Source: Mesobacillus jeotgali (GTDB taxonomy: Bacteria > Bacillota > Bacilli > Bacillales > Cytobacillaceae). From it: a DNA stretch of 64,000 nt. The notes beneath the pieces are model-generated. The model saw only the letters and a program-made list of their open reading frames with translations. It ran no database searches and had not been told where the DNA came from. The DNA lies in assembly GCF_002874535.1 (NCBI RefSeq), contig NZ_CP025025.1, positions 4,211,353-4,275,352 of the forward strand, given 5' to 3'. The translations under genes were made by a program, and so were the position numbers. Numbering within the stretch: the first letter of the stretch is position 1; each line of letters starts with the position of its first letter. Below, piece after piece: positions 36,661 through 52,610 of this stretch.

Positions 36661-36677
36661 TTTGCTGGTGTTTAGTT

Positions 36678-36790
36678 TTATTGGCGGTTTTCACACTTTT
36701 ATTGGCGATTATTCCGATTTATTGGCGAAAAAAAATTTTTATTAGCGAAAATCAGATTTTATTGGCGGTTTTCACAACTTTATTGGCGAA
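36678..36790. repeat. 20/21-nt-period array, core TTTATTGGCGAAA
   Basis: Six copies of ATTGGCG (one ATTAGCG) start at 36680, 36701, 36721, 36741, 36761 and 36782, spaced 21, 20, 20, 20 and 21 nt. Linkers vary, though TTTTCACA recurs. The array lies between the atp operon terminator and the nuo promoter region. Confidence 0.9.
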
Positions 36791-36845
36791 ACGGAATCTG
36801 CGCCCAAATTTGCAAGGATACTGGAAGCAGGTTCGCCACGCTACG

Positions 36846-36881
36846 CAATAAAAAACACCCTCCGGCGTCCCGGAGGGTGTT
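36846..36881 (-). terminator. Terminator of the atp operon
   Basis: Perfect 12-bp arms (36854-36865 and 36870-36881), 4-nt loop, then TTTTTATT on the minus strand. Confidence 0.9.
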
Positions 36882-36897
36882 GATCGAATCATTAAAA

Positions 36898-37308
<411 letters not shown>

Positions 37309-37327
37309 TTACCCTCCTGGTCCGTTA

Positions 37328-38812
<1,485 letters not shown>

Positions 38813-38827
38813 TTATCATTGGAAAAT

Positions 38828-39721
<894 letters not shown>

Positions 39722-39772
39722 TTAGTCCAAGGTCAGGCAGGACCAGTATGAGGCTGGTTCCTGCATCACTTA

Positions 39773-41296
<1,524 letters not shown>

Positions 41297-41305
41297 CTAC
41301 GAATC

Positions 41306-42845
<1,540 letters not shown>

Positions 42846-42900
42846 TTAATGTATGAAAAAATGTTTTTTGTGTTTTGTCCATTAAATGAACAGGTATATA

Positions 42901-43635
<735 letters not shown>

Positions 43636-44007
43636 CTATTTACGTGATTGAAAAGACTGGACAAAAAAATCTATCATAATGACAATGTAAGCTGTCATTA
43701 ATCCCAAAATTGTAAACACAAGGTTTATGCGATCCGGGTATTCCATCGCAACTATCACAGCAAGCGCTCCGGTAGCAAGCCTCGACATCGAGCCGAGCGA
43801 GCGCACCTTCTTCCCCTGTACAACCGAATCACCAAAGTTGTTCATTTTCCTCGCAAGCAGCCATAAATTAAAAAGGCTCAGGCTTGTACCAAAGATCAAC
43901 CCGGCAAAAACAGATTGATAGCTTGTAAAGCCGTACCCGAGTACGTATAGAGACAACAAGGTGAATATGTATTTGCGCTGGCGAATAAACAAGTCCTGGA
44001 TTTCCAT
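43636..44007 (-). CDS. atpI: ATP synthase protein I
   Basis: 123 residues with four membrane helices, the AtpI family that helps assemble the c-ring. It lies between atpZ and atpB, each junction under 30 nt. The basic loop between helices 2 and 3 (QGKKVRSLGSMSR) is typical. Confidence 0.88.
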   Translation of the reverse strand: MEIQDLFIRQRKYIFTLLSLYVLGYGFTSYQSVFAGLIFGTSLSLFNLWLLARKMNNFGDSVVQGKKVRSLGSMSRLATGALAVIVAMEYPDRINLVFTILGLMTAYIVIMIDFFVQSFQSRK

Positions 44008-44013
44008 AAATGG

Positions 44014-44235
44014 CTAGTCTCCCGAAAAGAAGTGTTGGATGAGGCGGAGCATGGCATAAACACCTGCCGCCAATCCGATCAGCAATCCGAATATTAAGAA
44101 AAGCGGTTCTGTACCAAGACTTTGGTCCAGCCATCTTCCGGAAAAAATGCCAATTAAAATGGAGCCTACCAATTGAGATAGTATAGCGGACATGAGTGCC
44201 ATCGCTTGAAAAGGGTGGCGGTTGTTTCGGCGCAT
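44014..44235 (-). CDS. atpZ: AtpZ/AtpI-type small Fo-associated membrane protein
   Basis: 73 residues with two membrane helices and the family motif GSILIGIFSGRWLDQSLGTEP. AtpZ proteins lead many Bacillus atp operons and have been linked to c-ring assembly and Mg2+/Ca2+ uptake. First gene of the operon, about 124 nt after the predicted transcript start. Confidence 0.82.
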   Translation of the reverse strand: MRRNNRHPFQAMALMSAILSQLVGSILIGIFSGRWLDQSLGTEPLFLIFGLLIGLAAGVYAMLRLIQHFFSGD

Positions 44236-44365
44236 AAAAAACGCATCCTCACTTTTGAGAATGGGAGCTTCAGGGGGTGAAAAATCATTTTCCGAAAAAA
44301 CAATATTTTCACAAAAAAAGCTTGCATATCAACATTGAAAACCTTATCATTTTATGCCCTTTGTA

Positions 44366-44394
44366 AGCATACAATAGGCTATTGTCAATGTCAA
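44366..44394 (-). promoter_or_regulatory. Sigma-A promoter of the atp operon
   Basis: TTGACA (44394-44389), 17-nt spacer, TATGCT (44371-44366). A second TTGACA (44388-44383) with TACAAA is an alternative register. A perfect palindrome ACAATAGGCTATTGT (44371-44385) lies within the spacer and could be an operator. The rest of 44236-44576 shows nothing else. Confidence 0.6.
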
Positions 44395-44569
44395 TCCATA
44401 GCGGTGAAAAAATTCACAAAGTTTTCACTTAAAATATATACCAGTAACCCTATGTTAGTATTATATTATTAAAGCTTATTTTTATCTGAATTCTCTCAGT
44501 GTTTTTTTCCATTAATGTCGTTTTTGAGGTGTGACCGAGATTATGGAAGAACACCAATAGTTTAATGAA

Positions 44570-44611
44570 AATAAAAAAGGGCCGGATAAGGATTACTTTT
44601 CTCCGGCCCTT
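44570..44611 (-). terminator. Terminator of the Vpr-like protease gene
   Basis: Perfect 9-bp arms (44577-44585 and 44603-44611) followed by TTTTTTAT on the minus strand. Confidence 0.85.
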
Positions 44612-44619
44612 GTATTATT

Positions 44620-46914
44620 TCACAAACCACTGCGTCTATCGTGCTTTCCAATCCTTGTACTTTTACCTATAAAAATCATGGCGTCTATCGTGCTCTCTCG
44701 CCCTTTTTTCTTTGCGAATACCTTGGCAAGGTACAGTCCTTCCTCCGGCAATTTTTCCAGAGGTATTTCCTTTCCTACCATTCCCTTTTCCAGTTTTCTT
44801 CCCCAATCAAGGAATCCGACGAAGCGGTATTGATCCGGATCAAAAAGCGCTATGCCAAATTCGTCTGCTCCTCCAGGCAAATAGACTTCATAACGATAAG
44901 CCTTGCCGTTATCTGCCGGGGCGAAGTCGAAGCCCATCACCCGCGGATAATCAGGTTCTTCCAGAACATACAAGTATGGAATCCTTATCTCGTTTTTCCC
45001 ATCATCCATAACAAGGCTGCCATCATGGATTTTATCTTTTAACAAATCCGGAGTGGCTTTCATCGCAAGCTCCACGTTTTTGGCTTCATTCGGTTTCAGC
45101 GAAAAGCTCATCGGAAGCTCCCATTCAATTCCCTTTTCTTTTTGGGGAATCGAAAATGAATAATTTTTAGTGTCTGAACCTGTATTTTTGACTGTAAGCT
45201 TCGCAGAGTGACGATGCATGTTATCGGTAAGCTGGAATTTACCGAATTGCAGTGAACCTGGAATGACCAGGCTCTCCGTATTGATCGCTGCATCCAGCTG
45301 GATCCTTCCTGCTCCCTGCTCGAAGGTCCGGTACCTCTTGCCGTCACGGTCGCTGATATCCTTGGCAGTGTTCATAATTGCTGCCTTGATTTCAGCCGGG
45401 GTCCAATCTGGATGGGCTTGCTTGATCAGCGCTGCTGCTCCTGCAATATGGGGCGCTGCCATGCTTGTTCCCTGAAGCGGGAGGTAGCCTCCGGGAATCG
45501 TACTGTTAATCGCAACGCCGGGAGCGACAATATCCGGCTTGATTTCCCATGTGACTGTCACCGGACCGCGAGAGCTGAAATCAGCAAGGATATCTTTTTC
45601 TTCTATTAATTTCATGCGAATCAGCATTGAGTTTTTATTAAGCTGTTTTTTTAGCGCCAATCCTTCTGCTTTACTGATTGCGGCCACTGGGATTGGCAGG
45701 TTTTCTTCGAGGTTTCCAAAGAATGTTCCCTTTGTGTTGTTATAGATAATCACGCCGATTGCACCTGCTTCCAATGCATTCTTCGCTTTTTCGGTAAAAG
45801 TCAGCTTACCCCGTTCGACTAGCACGAGCTTATCCCTTACATCATTCATTTCTTCTTTCGTTCCCAGCCCTGCAATAACAAGCTGTTCACTTTGGGTAAT
45901 GTTCCAATTGTCCGATCCCTGTAAAAGTTCTAGCCGTATTTCTTTAGATAGTCCTGGGGCGTTGACATAAGGCACCTGCATTGGAGGCGTTGAGGCCCCT
46001 ACCGAGATGGCCTTTGAAGCCGTGCCTGGCGAACCTACAGTCCACCGGTTTGGACCAGAATTCCCGGATGAAGTGACTGCGACGATTCCCTCATCGACCG
46101 CCTTATTGAGCGCCAGGCTGATAGGAAGGTCCGGGCCATTGACATCATTTCCGAGCGAAAGATTCAGGACGTCCACTTTGTCTTTTATCGCTTCATCGAT
46201 AGCAGCTATGACCTGTTCGGTCGTTCCACTCCCTCCTGGTCCAAGCGCCCGGTAGGCAACTATTTTCGCATCGGGAGCCATCCCCCTCATTCTTCCGTTC
46301 GCCGCGATGACACCTGCCACATGCGTTCCGTGCAGGGTGCTTCTAAAGCCGGCACCCTTCGTTTCCATCGGGTCATCATCGCCATCGACCAAATCATGTC
46401 CTCCGGAAAAACTTCTCCGCAAGTCAGGATGCTCATAATCTATCCCCGTGTCGATTACCCCGATCGTCACACCCTTCCCTGTAAGGCGATTGCCTTTTTC
46501 ATCAAGAAGCCCGCGGACCGCTTCCGTTCCAATCAACTCAAAATTATCGATAAAGCTTTCGCTTGGCTTGTATCGATTTGGCAGATGGGCTGAGTTCTCC
46601 ACCTTGTACGTGTTAACTTCGGATAAAAATTGGATGTCATTCGACTGTTCAAGCTGTTGAAGCTCGGAGATAGGCCCCTTAACGGAATATCCATTTACCG
46701 CATGCTTGAAAATGCGGCGAAGCTTTGTGTTTTTTAGGTTTTTTAGCTGATTTTTGATTTGTAGTTCTTCGACCGGCTGCTCCGTCAGCACGATAGCAAC
46801 TTTCTCAGTCTGGGGATCTTCTTGAGGAATCGGCGGGAGCTCCAGTTTTTGCGGTTGAAATGCAGTGAGGATTGCCAATGCTAGGACAATTATTAATAAA
46901 ATAAGTTTTTTCAT
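44620..46914 (-). CDS. vpr: Secreted subtilisin-like serine protease (Vpr type)
   Basis: 764 residues: signal peptide (about 1-20), an I9-type propeptide (about 35-110) and an S8 catalytic domain. The triad is Asp in GVIDTGIDYEHPDL, His in LHGTHVAGVIAANG and Ser in GTSMAAPHIAGAAAL. A protease-associated domain is inserted between His and Ser (about 320-420), and C-terminal beta-sandwich domains follow. This is the Vpr arrangement. I start at the ATG at 46914 (MKKLILLIIV) with AGGGGAG upstream. The frame is open for 48 more codons, but that stretch is the 21-nt repeat array and not part of the protein. Confidence 0.9.
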   Translation of the reverse strand: MKKLILLIIVLALAILTAFQPQKLELPPIPQEDPQTEKVAIVLTEQPVEELQIKNQLKNLKNTKLRRIFKHAVNGYSVKGPISELQQLEQSNDIQFLSEVNTYKVENSAHLPNRYKPSESFIDNFELIGTEAVRGLLDEKGNRLTGKGVTIGVIDTGIDYEHPDLRRSFSGGHDLVDGDDDPMETKGAGFRSTLHGTHVAGVIAANGRMRGMAPDAKIVAYRALGPGGSGTTEQVIAAIDEAIKDKVDVLNLSLGNDVNGPDLPISLALNKAVDEGIVAVTSSGNSGPNRWTVGSPGTASKAISVGASTPPMQVPYVNAPGLSKEIRLELLQGSDNWNITQSEQLVIAGLGTKEEMNDVRDKLVLVERGKLTFTEKAKNALEAGAIGVIIYNNTKGTFFGNLEENLPIPVAAISKAEGLALKKQLNKNSMLIRMKLIEEKDILADFSSRGPVTVTWEIKPDIVAPGVAINSTIPGGYLPLQGTSMAAPHIAGAAALIKQAHPDWTPAEIKAAIMNTAKDISDRDGKRYRTFEQGAGRIQLDAAINTESLVIPGSLQFGKFQLTDNMHRHSAKLTVKNTGSDTKNYSFSIPQKEKGIEWELPMSFSLKPNEAKNVELAMKATPDLLKDKIHDGSLVMDDGKNEIRIPYLYVLEEPDYPRVMGFDFAPADNGKAYRYEVYLPGGADEFGIALFDPDQYRFVGFLDWGRKLEKGMVGKEIPLEKLPEEGLYLAKVFAKKKGRESTIDAMIFIGKSTRIGKHDRRSGL

Positions 46915-46981
46915 GAAAAATAGCTCCCCTTTTTTAACATAGCGTTTCTTTTTAGGGAGTTTTATATTCAGAGTACATCTA

Positions 46982-47076
46982 TTCCGTGAAAACGTTATAT
47001 AATCTCGCGAAAAGTGTGTTGAGTTCCGCGAAAAATTACCATTATCCTGCGAAATCATACCTTAATTCCGCGAACT
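46982..47076. repeat. 21-nt-period array, core TTCCGCGAA
   Basis: Five copies with the GAA of the core at 46988, 47009, 47030, 47051 and 47072, exactly 21 nt apart. Variants are TTCCGTGAA, TCTCGCGAA and TCCTGCGAA. It lies between the upp terminator and the vpr start. Confidence 0.9.
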
Positions 47077-47099
47077 AGAATAATTCTAATTCCATAACG

Positions 47100-47128
47100 A
47101 AAAAAAGCACCTCTTTTAAAAGAGGTGC
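47100..47128 (-). terminator. Terminator of upp
   Basis: Perfect 11-bp arms (47107-47117 and 47118-47128; the AT-rich centre forms the loop) followed by TTTTTTTCG on the minus strand. Confidence 0.88.
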
Positions 47129-47140
47129 CTCTGCAAAATC

Positions 47141-47770
47141 TTATTTAGTCCCGAATAAACGGTCTCCTGCATCTCCCAATCCAGGTACGATATATCCGTG
47201 GTCATTCAGCTTTTCATCCAGTGCAGCGATATAAATATCTACATCAGGGTGTGCTTCTTTTACCGTTTCTACCCCTTCTGGAGCTGCAATCAAACACATA
47301 AACTTGATGTGCTTGGCGCCGCGCTTTTTAAGAGAGTTAATCGCTTCGACGGCAGATCCGCCTGTCGCAAGCATTGGGTCAACGACGATGAAATCGCGCT
47401 CTTCGACGTCACTTGGAAGTTTCACATAGTATTCAACCGGCAGTAATGTTTCTGGATCACGGTATAGTCCGATATGTCCTACCTTCGCAGCCGGGATCAA
47501 TTTCAGGATGCCGTCAACCATTCCGATTCCTGCACGAAGAATCGGGATAATGCCGAGCTTTTTGCCTGAAAGTACTTTTGATTTTGTCTTTTCGACTGGT
47601 GTTTCAATTTCAATTTCCTCAAGCGGCATGTCACGCGTGATTTCGAACGCCATCAGCGTTGCGACTTCGTCTACAAGCTCGCGGAATTCCTTCGTGCCTG
47701 TGCTTTTTTCGCGGATATAAGTAAGTTTATGCTGGATCAATGGATGGTCAAATACGTATACTTTTGCCAT
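47141..47770 (-). CDS. upp: Uracil phosphoribosyltransferase
   Basis: 209 residues, the same length as B. subtilis Upp. It joins uracil and PRPP to make UMP in pyrimidine salvage. The PRPP motif [16 protein letters not shown] is near residue 130, and the uracil-binding C-terminal block [19 protein letters not shown] is present. I start at the ATG at 47770 with AAGGAGCG upstream. Confidence 0.97.
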   Translation of the reverse strand: MAKVYVFDHPLIQHKLTYIREKSTGTKEFRELVDEVATLMAFEITRDMPLEEIEIETPVEKTKSKVLSGKKLGIIPILRAGIGMVDGILKLIPAAKVGHIGLYRDPETLLPVEYYVKLPSDVEERDFIVVDPMLATGGSAVEAINSLKKRGAKHIKFMCLIAAPEGVETVKEAHPDVDIYIAALDEKLNDHGYIVPGLGDAGDRLFGTK

Positions 47771-47851
47771 GTGTATCGCTCCTTTTAAAGGTAAATGAGT
47801 TGTGAACACCTGTCTGTTATATGTAAGATCTGTTGAATCACACTTCGTATA

Positions 47852-47880
47852 ATTTTACAGAAAAACCACTGTACAAGCAA
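47852..47880 (-). promoter_or_regulatory. Possible sigma-A promoter of upp
   Basis: TTGCTT (47880-47875), 17 nt, TAAAAT (47857-47852); start near 47845. Confidence 0.4.
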
Positions 47881-47905
47881 CCGCTATATTGTAATGATTT
47901 TTCCC

Positions 47906-47937
47906 GGAAAAAGCGGCCCTCATTCATGTAGGGCCGC
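47906..47937 (-). terminator. Terminator of glyA
   Basis: GCGGCCCT (47913-47920) pairs with AGGGCCGC (47930-47937); TTTTTCC follows on the minus strand. Confidence 0.85.
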
Positions 47938-47948
47938 CGGGTAAAATC

Positions 47949-49190
47949 TTATCTTTCAGGATATAGTTCGAACTTGCTTGTCAAATCTTCGACGCGTTTG
48001 CTTGTTTCTTCCAGCTTCGCCTCGTCTTCGTGATTTTTCAATGTGAAAGCGATGATTGAAGCGATTTCGTCCATTTCTTCATGTCCGAAGCCGCGGCTTG
48101 TGACTGCAGCAGTACCGATGCGGATTCCGCTTGTGACGAATGGGCTTTCCGGATCGAATGGAATCGTGTTTTTATTGACGGTGATGCCGATATCATCAAG
48201 CACCTTTTCCGCCACTTTTCCAGTCAGGCCAAGAGAGCGCAGGTCAACCAATAACAAGTGGTTGTCCGTACCGCCCGATACAAGGTCGATGCCCTCCTTA
48301 TTCAAACCTTCTGCAAGGCGGTTAGCATTCGAAATGATTTTCTCGGCGTATTCTTTGAAAGAATCCTGAAGCGCTTCGCCGAATGCTACTGCTTTAGCAG
48401 CGATGACGTGCATAAGCGGCCCGCCCTGTATTCCAGGGAAGATGGATTTATCGATTTTCTTCGCGAATTCTTCTTTGCAGAGGATCATTCCGCCGCGCGG
48501 GCCGCGAAGAGTTTTATGAGTAGTCGTTGTAACAAAGTCAGCATATGGCACTGGATTCTGGTGGAGGCCAGCCGCGACAAGACCAGCGATATGAGCCATA
48601 TCGACCATCAGGTAAGCGCCAACTTCATCAGCGATTTCACGGAAACGCTTGAAGTCGATAGCTCTCGGATAAGCACTTGCGCCGGCAACGATCAGCTTCG
48701 GCTTATGCTCGCGAGCTTTTTCAAGAACGACATCATAGTTGATTACATGAGTATCTTCATCGACACCATACTCGACGAAATTATACTGGATGCCGCTGAA
48801 GTTGACCGGGCTTCCGTGCGTCAAGTGGCCGCCGTGGGACAGGTTCATCCCAAGCACAGTGTCTCCCTGCTCAAGGATTGTGAAATAAACAGCCATATTG
48901 GCTTGCGCGCCTGAGTGCGGCTGGACATTGACATGCTCTGCGCCGAAAATTTCCTTCGCGCGGTCGCGGGCGATATTCTCAGCAACATCAACATATTCGC
49001 ATCCTCCATAATAACGTCGGCCCGGATAGCCTTCTGCGTACTTATTCGTAAGTACAGACCCTTGCGCCTCCATTACCGCTTCACTGACAAAGTTCTCCGA
49101 TGCAATCAATTCGATTTTCGTGCGCTGACGCTTCAATTCATCCTGCATTGCAGCGTATAGCTGGCTGTCCTGCTGTGACAAGTGCTTCAC
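47949..49190 (-). CDS. glyA: Serine hydroxymethyltransferase
   Basis: 413 residues. It converts serine and tetrahydrofolate to glycine and methylene-tetrahydrofolate, the main one-carbon source. The PLP lysine is in [15 protein letters not shown] near residue 226, and [15 protein letters not shown] is near residue 93. GGGGGAAC precedes the ATG. Its place between upp and ywlG is the B. subtilis order. Confidence 0.97.
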   Translation of the reverse strand: MKHLSQQDSQLYAAMQDELKRQRTKIELIASENFVSEAVMEAQGSVLTNKYAEGYPGRRYYGGCEYVDVAENIARDRAKEIFGAEHVNVQPHSGAQANMAVYFTILEQGDTVLGMNLSHGGHLTHGSPVNFSGIQYNFVEYGVDEDTHVINYDVVLEKAREHKPKLIVAGASAYPRAIDFKRFREIADEVGAYLMVDMAHIAGLVAAGLHQNPVPYADFVTTTTHKTLRGPRGGMILCKEEFAKKIDKSIFPGIQGGPLMHVIAAKAVAFGEALQDSFKEYAEKIISNANRLAEGLNKEGIDLVSGGTDNHLLLVDLRSLGLTGKVAEKVLDDIGITVNKNTIPFDPESPFVTSGIRIGTAAVTSRGFGHEEMDEIASIIAFTLKNHEDEAKLEETSKRVEDLTSKFELYPER

Positions 49191-49258
49191 TTAAGTTCCC
49201 CCTCTTATATGTATTGCCTTATTCCGTTATTAGAAAATTCATTCTTATTTTAGCTGAT

Positions 49259-49288
49259 ATTATAATGAAAGAAAAGGATGAAGGTAAA
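49259..49288 (-). promoter_or_regulatory. Possible sigma-A promoter of glyA
   Basis: TTTACC (49288-49283), 18 nt, TATAAT (49264-49259); start near 49252, about 62 nt before the gene. Confidence 0.45.
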
Positions 49289-49364
49289 AGTAGATCTGAA
49301 TATCAGGGCTGTGTTTTCCTTCATTGCCTTTCCTTTGTCAGTAAAACCTAGTTCCTTAAATCTG

Positions 49365-49946
49365 TCAGCAAGACTCGTTTTCCTTCGATTGCTCATAAAC
49401 CGCACGAGCGCCGCCGATTAGCTTCGGCCTTGTTTTCGCCAGAGTAACATGAGCATGACCGATGCTTTTTTGCTTCACTCTTACTGGTACAGCGACGTGC
49501 TTCATTTGCATGCCGATCAGCGTATCGCCAATATCAATGCCGGCGTCAGCCTTGATGAACTCGACCACCGTCGCATCCTCAAGGTTTTTGTATGCGTAAG
49601 CTGCCATCGCACCGCCCGCATTCCTCACCGGGATCACGGTCACTTCATCCAGCTGCTTCTTTTCAGCTGTTTCCCGCTCGACGACAATCGCCCGGTTCAA
49701 ATGCTCGCAGCACTGGAATGCCAGCTGGATGCCTGTTTTCTCCTGCAATTCGCGGAGCTGGCTGAAGACCATTTCCGCAACCTCATCTGTTCCCGCTGTG
49801 CCAATCCGCTTGCCGATGATTTCACTCGTGCTGCAGCCGACGACCAGCACCTGGTCTTTTTTCAGCTGCACCTGTTCATTAAATTCAGTAAGGATGGAGT
49901 TCAATTCTGTTTTCCATTGTTCGATAGACAGTTGTAACGCCTCCAT
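49365..49946 (-). CDS. ywlG: YwlG family protein (TIGR01440/DUF436)
   Basis: 193 residues of the conserved YwlG family with unknown biochemical role. Conserved stretches are [18 protein letters not shown] near residue 37 and [15 protein letters not shown] near residue 80, which has a vicinal Cys pair. The annotated ATG at 49946 has no ribosome site. A good GGAGG lies just inside the gene and would fit a CTG start at 49931, so the true start is uncertain. It lies between rpiB and glyA as in B. subtilis. Confidence 0.82.
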   Translation of the reverse strand: MEALQLSIEQWKTELNSILTEFNEQVQLKKDQVLVVGCSTSEIIGKRIGTAGTDEVAEMVFSQLRELQEKTGIQLAFQCCEHLNRAIVVERETAEKKQLDEVTVIPVRNAGGAMAAYAYKNLEDATVVEFIKADAGIDIGDTLIGMQMKHVAVPVRVKQKSIGHAHVTLAKTRPKLIGGARAVYEQSKENESC

Positions 49947-49979
49947 TACATTTGTATTTGATAGTTCTTAGGTTGGAAG

Positions 49980-50420
49980 TTATTTATTTTCATACTCCTT
50001 AATTTTACCGACGCGGTTTTCATGGCGGCCGCCTTCGAACTCCGTAGATAGCCATGCAGCTGCGATTTCACGGGCTAATCCCGGTCCGATGACTCGTTCG
50101 CCCATGGCAAGGACATTGGTGTCATTATGCTGGCGAGTCGCCTTTGCACTGAATACGTCATGCACAAGCGCACAGCGGATTCCTTTTACCTTGTTGGCGG
50201 CAATGCTCATGCCAATGCCAGTACCGCAAATCAGGATCCCTTTATCAAACTCTCCGTTTGCCACTTTCTCAGCAACCGGAAGCGCATAGTCTGGATAATC
50301 AACAGATGTACCGCATTCGCAGCCGAAATCTTCGTACTGGATATTCATTTCGTCCATCAAACTCTTAATTTCTTCGCGGATATTCACTCCGCCATGGTCT
50401 GAAGCAATAGCAACTTTCAT
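49980..50420 (-). CDS. rpiB: Ribose-5-phosphate isomerase B
   Basis: 146 residues of the RpiB/LacAB family, which interconverts ribose-5-phosphate and ribulose-5-phosphate. The active-site Cys is in GILICGTGIGMSIAANK near residue 65, and the N-terminal phosphate loop is ASDHGGVNIRE. AGGAGG lies 8 nt before the ATG. Family members can also be sugar-phosphate isomerases of other specificity. Confidence 0.92.
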   Translation of the reverse strand: MKVAIASDHGGVNIREEIKSLMDEMNIQYEDFGCECGTSVDYPDYALPVAEKVANGEFDKGILICGTGIGMSIAANKVKGIRCALVHDVFSAKATRQHNDTNVLAMGERVIGPGLAREIAAAWLSTEFEGGRHENRVGKIKEYENK

Positions 50421-50568
50421 TGTAAAATCCTCCTATGTTATCCCGGCTTGCGGGGCGATCAAATCTATCGTTATTTTCTCATATTCGCTCTGAATTATAA
50501 AGAAAACGGGTAGGTTTGTGTCGATATTTCTGCTTTTCACCACCGAAATTAGATCAGGAAAAAATATT

Positions 50569-50654
50569 ATAGCGAGTTTCTATTTTATATAGCGACTTTT
50601 TCAATTTTACAGCGAGAATTTCATTTATATAGAGAATTGGAAATTTCGCAGATT
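50569..50654. repeat. 20-nt-period array, core TATAGCGA
   Basis: AGCGA (last copy AGAGA) at 50571, 50591, 50611 and 50631, exactly 20 nt apart, each preceded by TAT or TAC. Degraded copies may extend to 50551 and 50650. It lies between the chemotaxis-gene terminator and rpiB. Confidence 0.85.
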
Positions 50655-50667
50655 TTTTCCATTTTTA

Positions 50668-50700
50668 CAAAAAGAAAACCACAGCATCTCAGCTGCGGTT
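50668..50700 (-). terminator. Terminator of the chemotaxis receptor gene
   Basis: AACCACAGC (50677-50685) pairs with GCTGCGGTT (50692-50700) with one mismatch; TTTTCTTTTTG follows on the minus strand. Confidence 0.75.
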
Positions 50701-50706
50701 CAAATT

Positions 50707-52002
50707 CTATAACGAAAACTTCGTAATCGTACCTTTTAATTTCTCAGCTTGATTCTTCAGTTCAACCGCTAGATCCTCGACATTTGCGATGACTTCTGCC
50801 TGCTGTTCGGCTGCTGAAGCTACGCTGATTGCTCCGGCGGAGGTTTCTTCTGCGATTGCCGCCATTTCCTGCGATTGAGTGGATGTGTGCTGGATCGTTT
50901 CCATTTGTGTTTCGACCAAGGAAGCGATCGTATGAATGACGTCTGCCATCTCATGAATCGTTGAGGTCATTGCGTCGATTACCTGGTTCGTTCTCTCGCC
51001 TTTTTTCACTTCACCGTTCGCGGTTTCAACCTGTCTGCTGATCTGTCCGACAACGTTCTGGACTTCAGATTGGATGTTCTGGATCAGTTCAGAAATGCCC
51101 TGGACCGCGTCCGCACTCTGGTCAGCAAGCTTCCTCACTTCTTCGGCAACGACGGCAAATCCTTTTCCGTGCTCACCAGCTCTGGCTGCTTCAATCGATG
51201 CGTTCAAGGCGAGCAAATTCGTCTGTGCCGCGATATCGCCAACAAGCTGGATGATTTGCTCTACCTTTGTCGCGTTCTCTTCCAATCGTTTTACCGTACC
51301 TAGTGATTCACGATTATCATTTGCAAGTGTTTCGATGCCGGAAATCAGCGAGTGAATCGCATTCTTCGATTCCTGCAAGTCTTTGACCATTTCCACTGAA
51401 ATCGATTCAGATGTCCTTGCTTTTTCCTGGACATCCTCGGCGATCCGTATGACTTCATCGACAGACTCAGCTGTTGTCTGTGTAGATAATGCTGAAGAAT
51501 CCGCCCCAGCGGCAATCTCTTTAATAGTTGTCGAGATGATGGACGCCTGCTCGGATGCTGCCGCAGATTGCCCGGATATCTGGATGACTTTTTCATTTGT
51601 TTCTTTGAAGTTACTATCAATCTGGCTGACCATTTCACGCAGGTTTGATAGCATATTATTGAAGGCAAGTCCCAAAGAGCGGATCTCGTCATCCGATTTT
51701 GATACTTCCGTATCCTCACCAATTTCGCCCTGCGCTGCTTTTATTGCAGACTGCTCGAGCTTTTGCAATGGCTTGACAATCAGACCGGCAGCCATATACG
51801 CAAGCAGGCCTGACCAGAAAATCCCCATTCCTAGAACTGCCGCAGTAAAAATGACTGAATTAATCTCGATGAAATTTTGAACGTAAGGATACAGGAAATA
51901 AATGAAAAATGCGCTTGTTGAATAAGTAATGATAGCCAACACAGTCGTCAGCATGACCAATTTCTTCCGTAATCCCATTTTGTAGCTGCGTTTAGATCCC
52001 AC
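50707..52002 (-). CDS. Methyl-accepting chemotaxis protein without a sensor domain
   Basis: 431 residues. Two membrane helices (about 12-32 and 42-64) are separated by only ~10 residues, followed by a HAMP linker (about 65-115) and a long coiled-coil signalling domain. The hairpin tip [13 protein letters not shown] and the preceding [19 protein letters not shown] are the conserved CheA/CheW contact region. With no outside ligand domain it must sense the membrane or a partner. The GTG at 52002 has GGGGG 6-7 nt upstream. It is inserted between ywlE and rpiB compared with B. subtilis. Confidence 0.9.
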   Translation of the reverse strand: MGSKRSYKMGLRKKLVMLTTVLAIITYSTSAFFIYFLYPYVQNFIEINSVIFTAAVLGMGIFWSGLLAYMAAGLIVKPLQKLEQSAIKAAQGEIGEDTEVSKSDDEIRSLGLAFNNMLSNLREMVSQIDSNFKETNEKVIQISGQSAAASEQASIISTTIKEIAAGADSSALSTQTTAESVDEVIRIAEDVQEKARTSESISVEMVKDLQESKNAIHSLISGIETLANDNRESLGTVKRLEENATKVEQIIQLVGDIAAQTNLLALNASIEAARAGEHGKGFAVVAEEVRKLADQSADAVQGISELIQNIQSEVQNVVGQISRQVETANGEVKKGERTNQVIDAMTSTIHEMADVIHTIASLVETQMETIQHTSTQSQEMAAIAEETSAGAISVASAAEQQAEVIANVEDLAVELKNQAEKLKGTITKFSL

Positions 52003-52098
52003 TGATAATCCCCCTGAAAAAATAATAGAATGACATTTTTGCATCATTTTGCTTTTCGAATTAATCGCGCCACATCCGAAAAGAACTTCTCAAAGGTA

Positions 52099-52536
52099 TT
52101 ATCGGATTTTATCTATGATTCTTTCGATACTTTTTTGAATTTCTTTAAAAGCTTCGCGATAAATTTGTTCATTTCCGCCAAACGGGTCTGCCACATCCAG
52201 GTTTCCCTTTTCATCAGCAAATTCTTTCAATGTAAAAGTTTTATCCGCAGCGTCTGGGTATTGGCTCAAGATCAAGCCTTTATGACTCTGTGTCATTGTC
52301 AGGACCAAGGTTGCCCAATCGATTTCTTTCATTGTTAATGTCGAGGAGCGATGATCATGGCTGATATTGTTCTCCTCGAGCACTGTCTTTGCGTTGACAG
52401 AAGCCTCCGCACCATTCGGGGCATATACTCCTGCCGATTTCACCTCGACTCCAGGCAATTGTTTGCTTTTTAAAATCGCTTCCGCCATCGGGCTGCGGCA
52501 TGTGTTTCCGGTACAGACAAATAAGATGCGTGCCAT
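52099..52536 (-). CDS. ywlE: Low-molecular-weight phosphatase YwlE (protein arginine phosphatase)
   Basis: 145 residues with the P-loop CTGNTCRSP at the N-terminus and the acid-loop DPFGG near residue 115. In B. subtilis YwlE the Thr after the catalytic Cys favours phospho-arginine, opposing McsB. That Thr is present here, so arginine phosphatase activity is expected rather than tyrosine. AGGAGGG precedes the ATG. It follows mntP after a triple terminator. Confidence 0.9.
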   Translation of the reverse strand: MARILFVCTGNTCRSPMAEAILKSKQLPGVEVKSAGVYAPNGAEASVNAKTVLEENNISHDHRSSTLTMKEIDWATLVLTMTQSHKGLILSQYPDAADKTFTLKEFADEKGNLDVADPFGGNEQIYREAFKEIQKSIERIIDKIR

Positions 52537-52610
52537 GTTTTGTCCCTCCTATTAATAACTTTTCTCCATTATATGATAATCTTTCCGCATTTTCATTTTT
52601 GCTAGAAAGT

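Noticed and set aside
46915-47058. N-terminal extension of the Vpr-like protease
   Set aside because: The extra codons are the 21-nt repeat array and precede the ribosome site and signal peptide.
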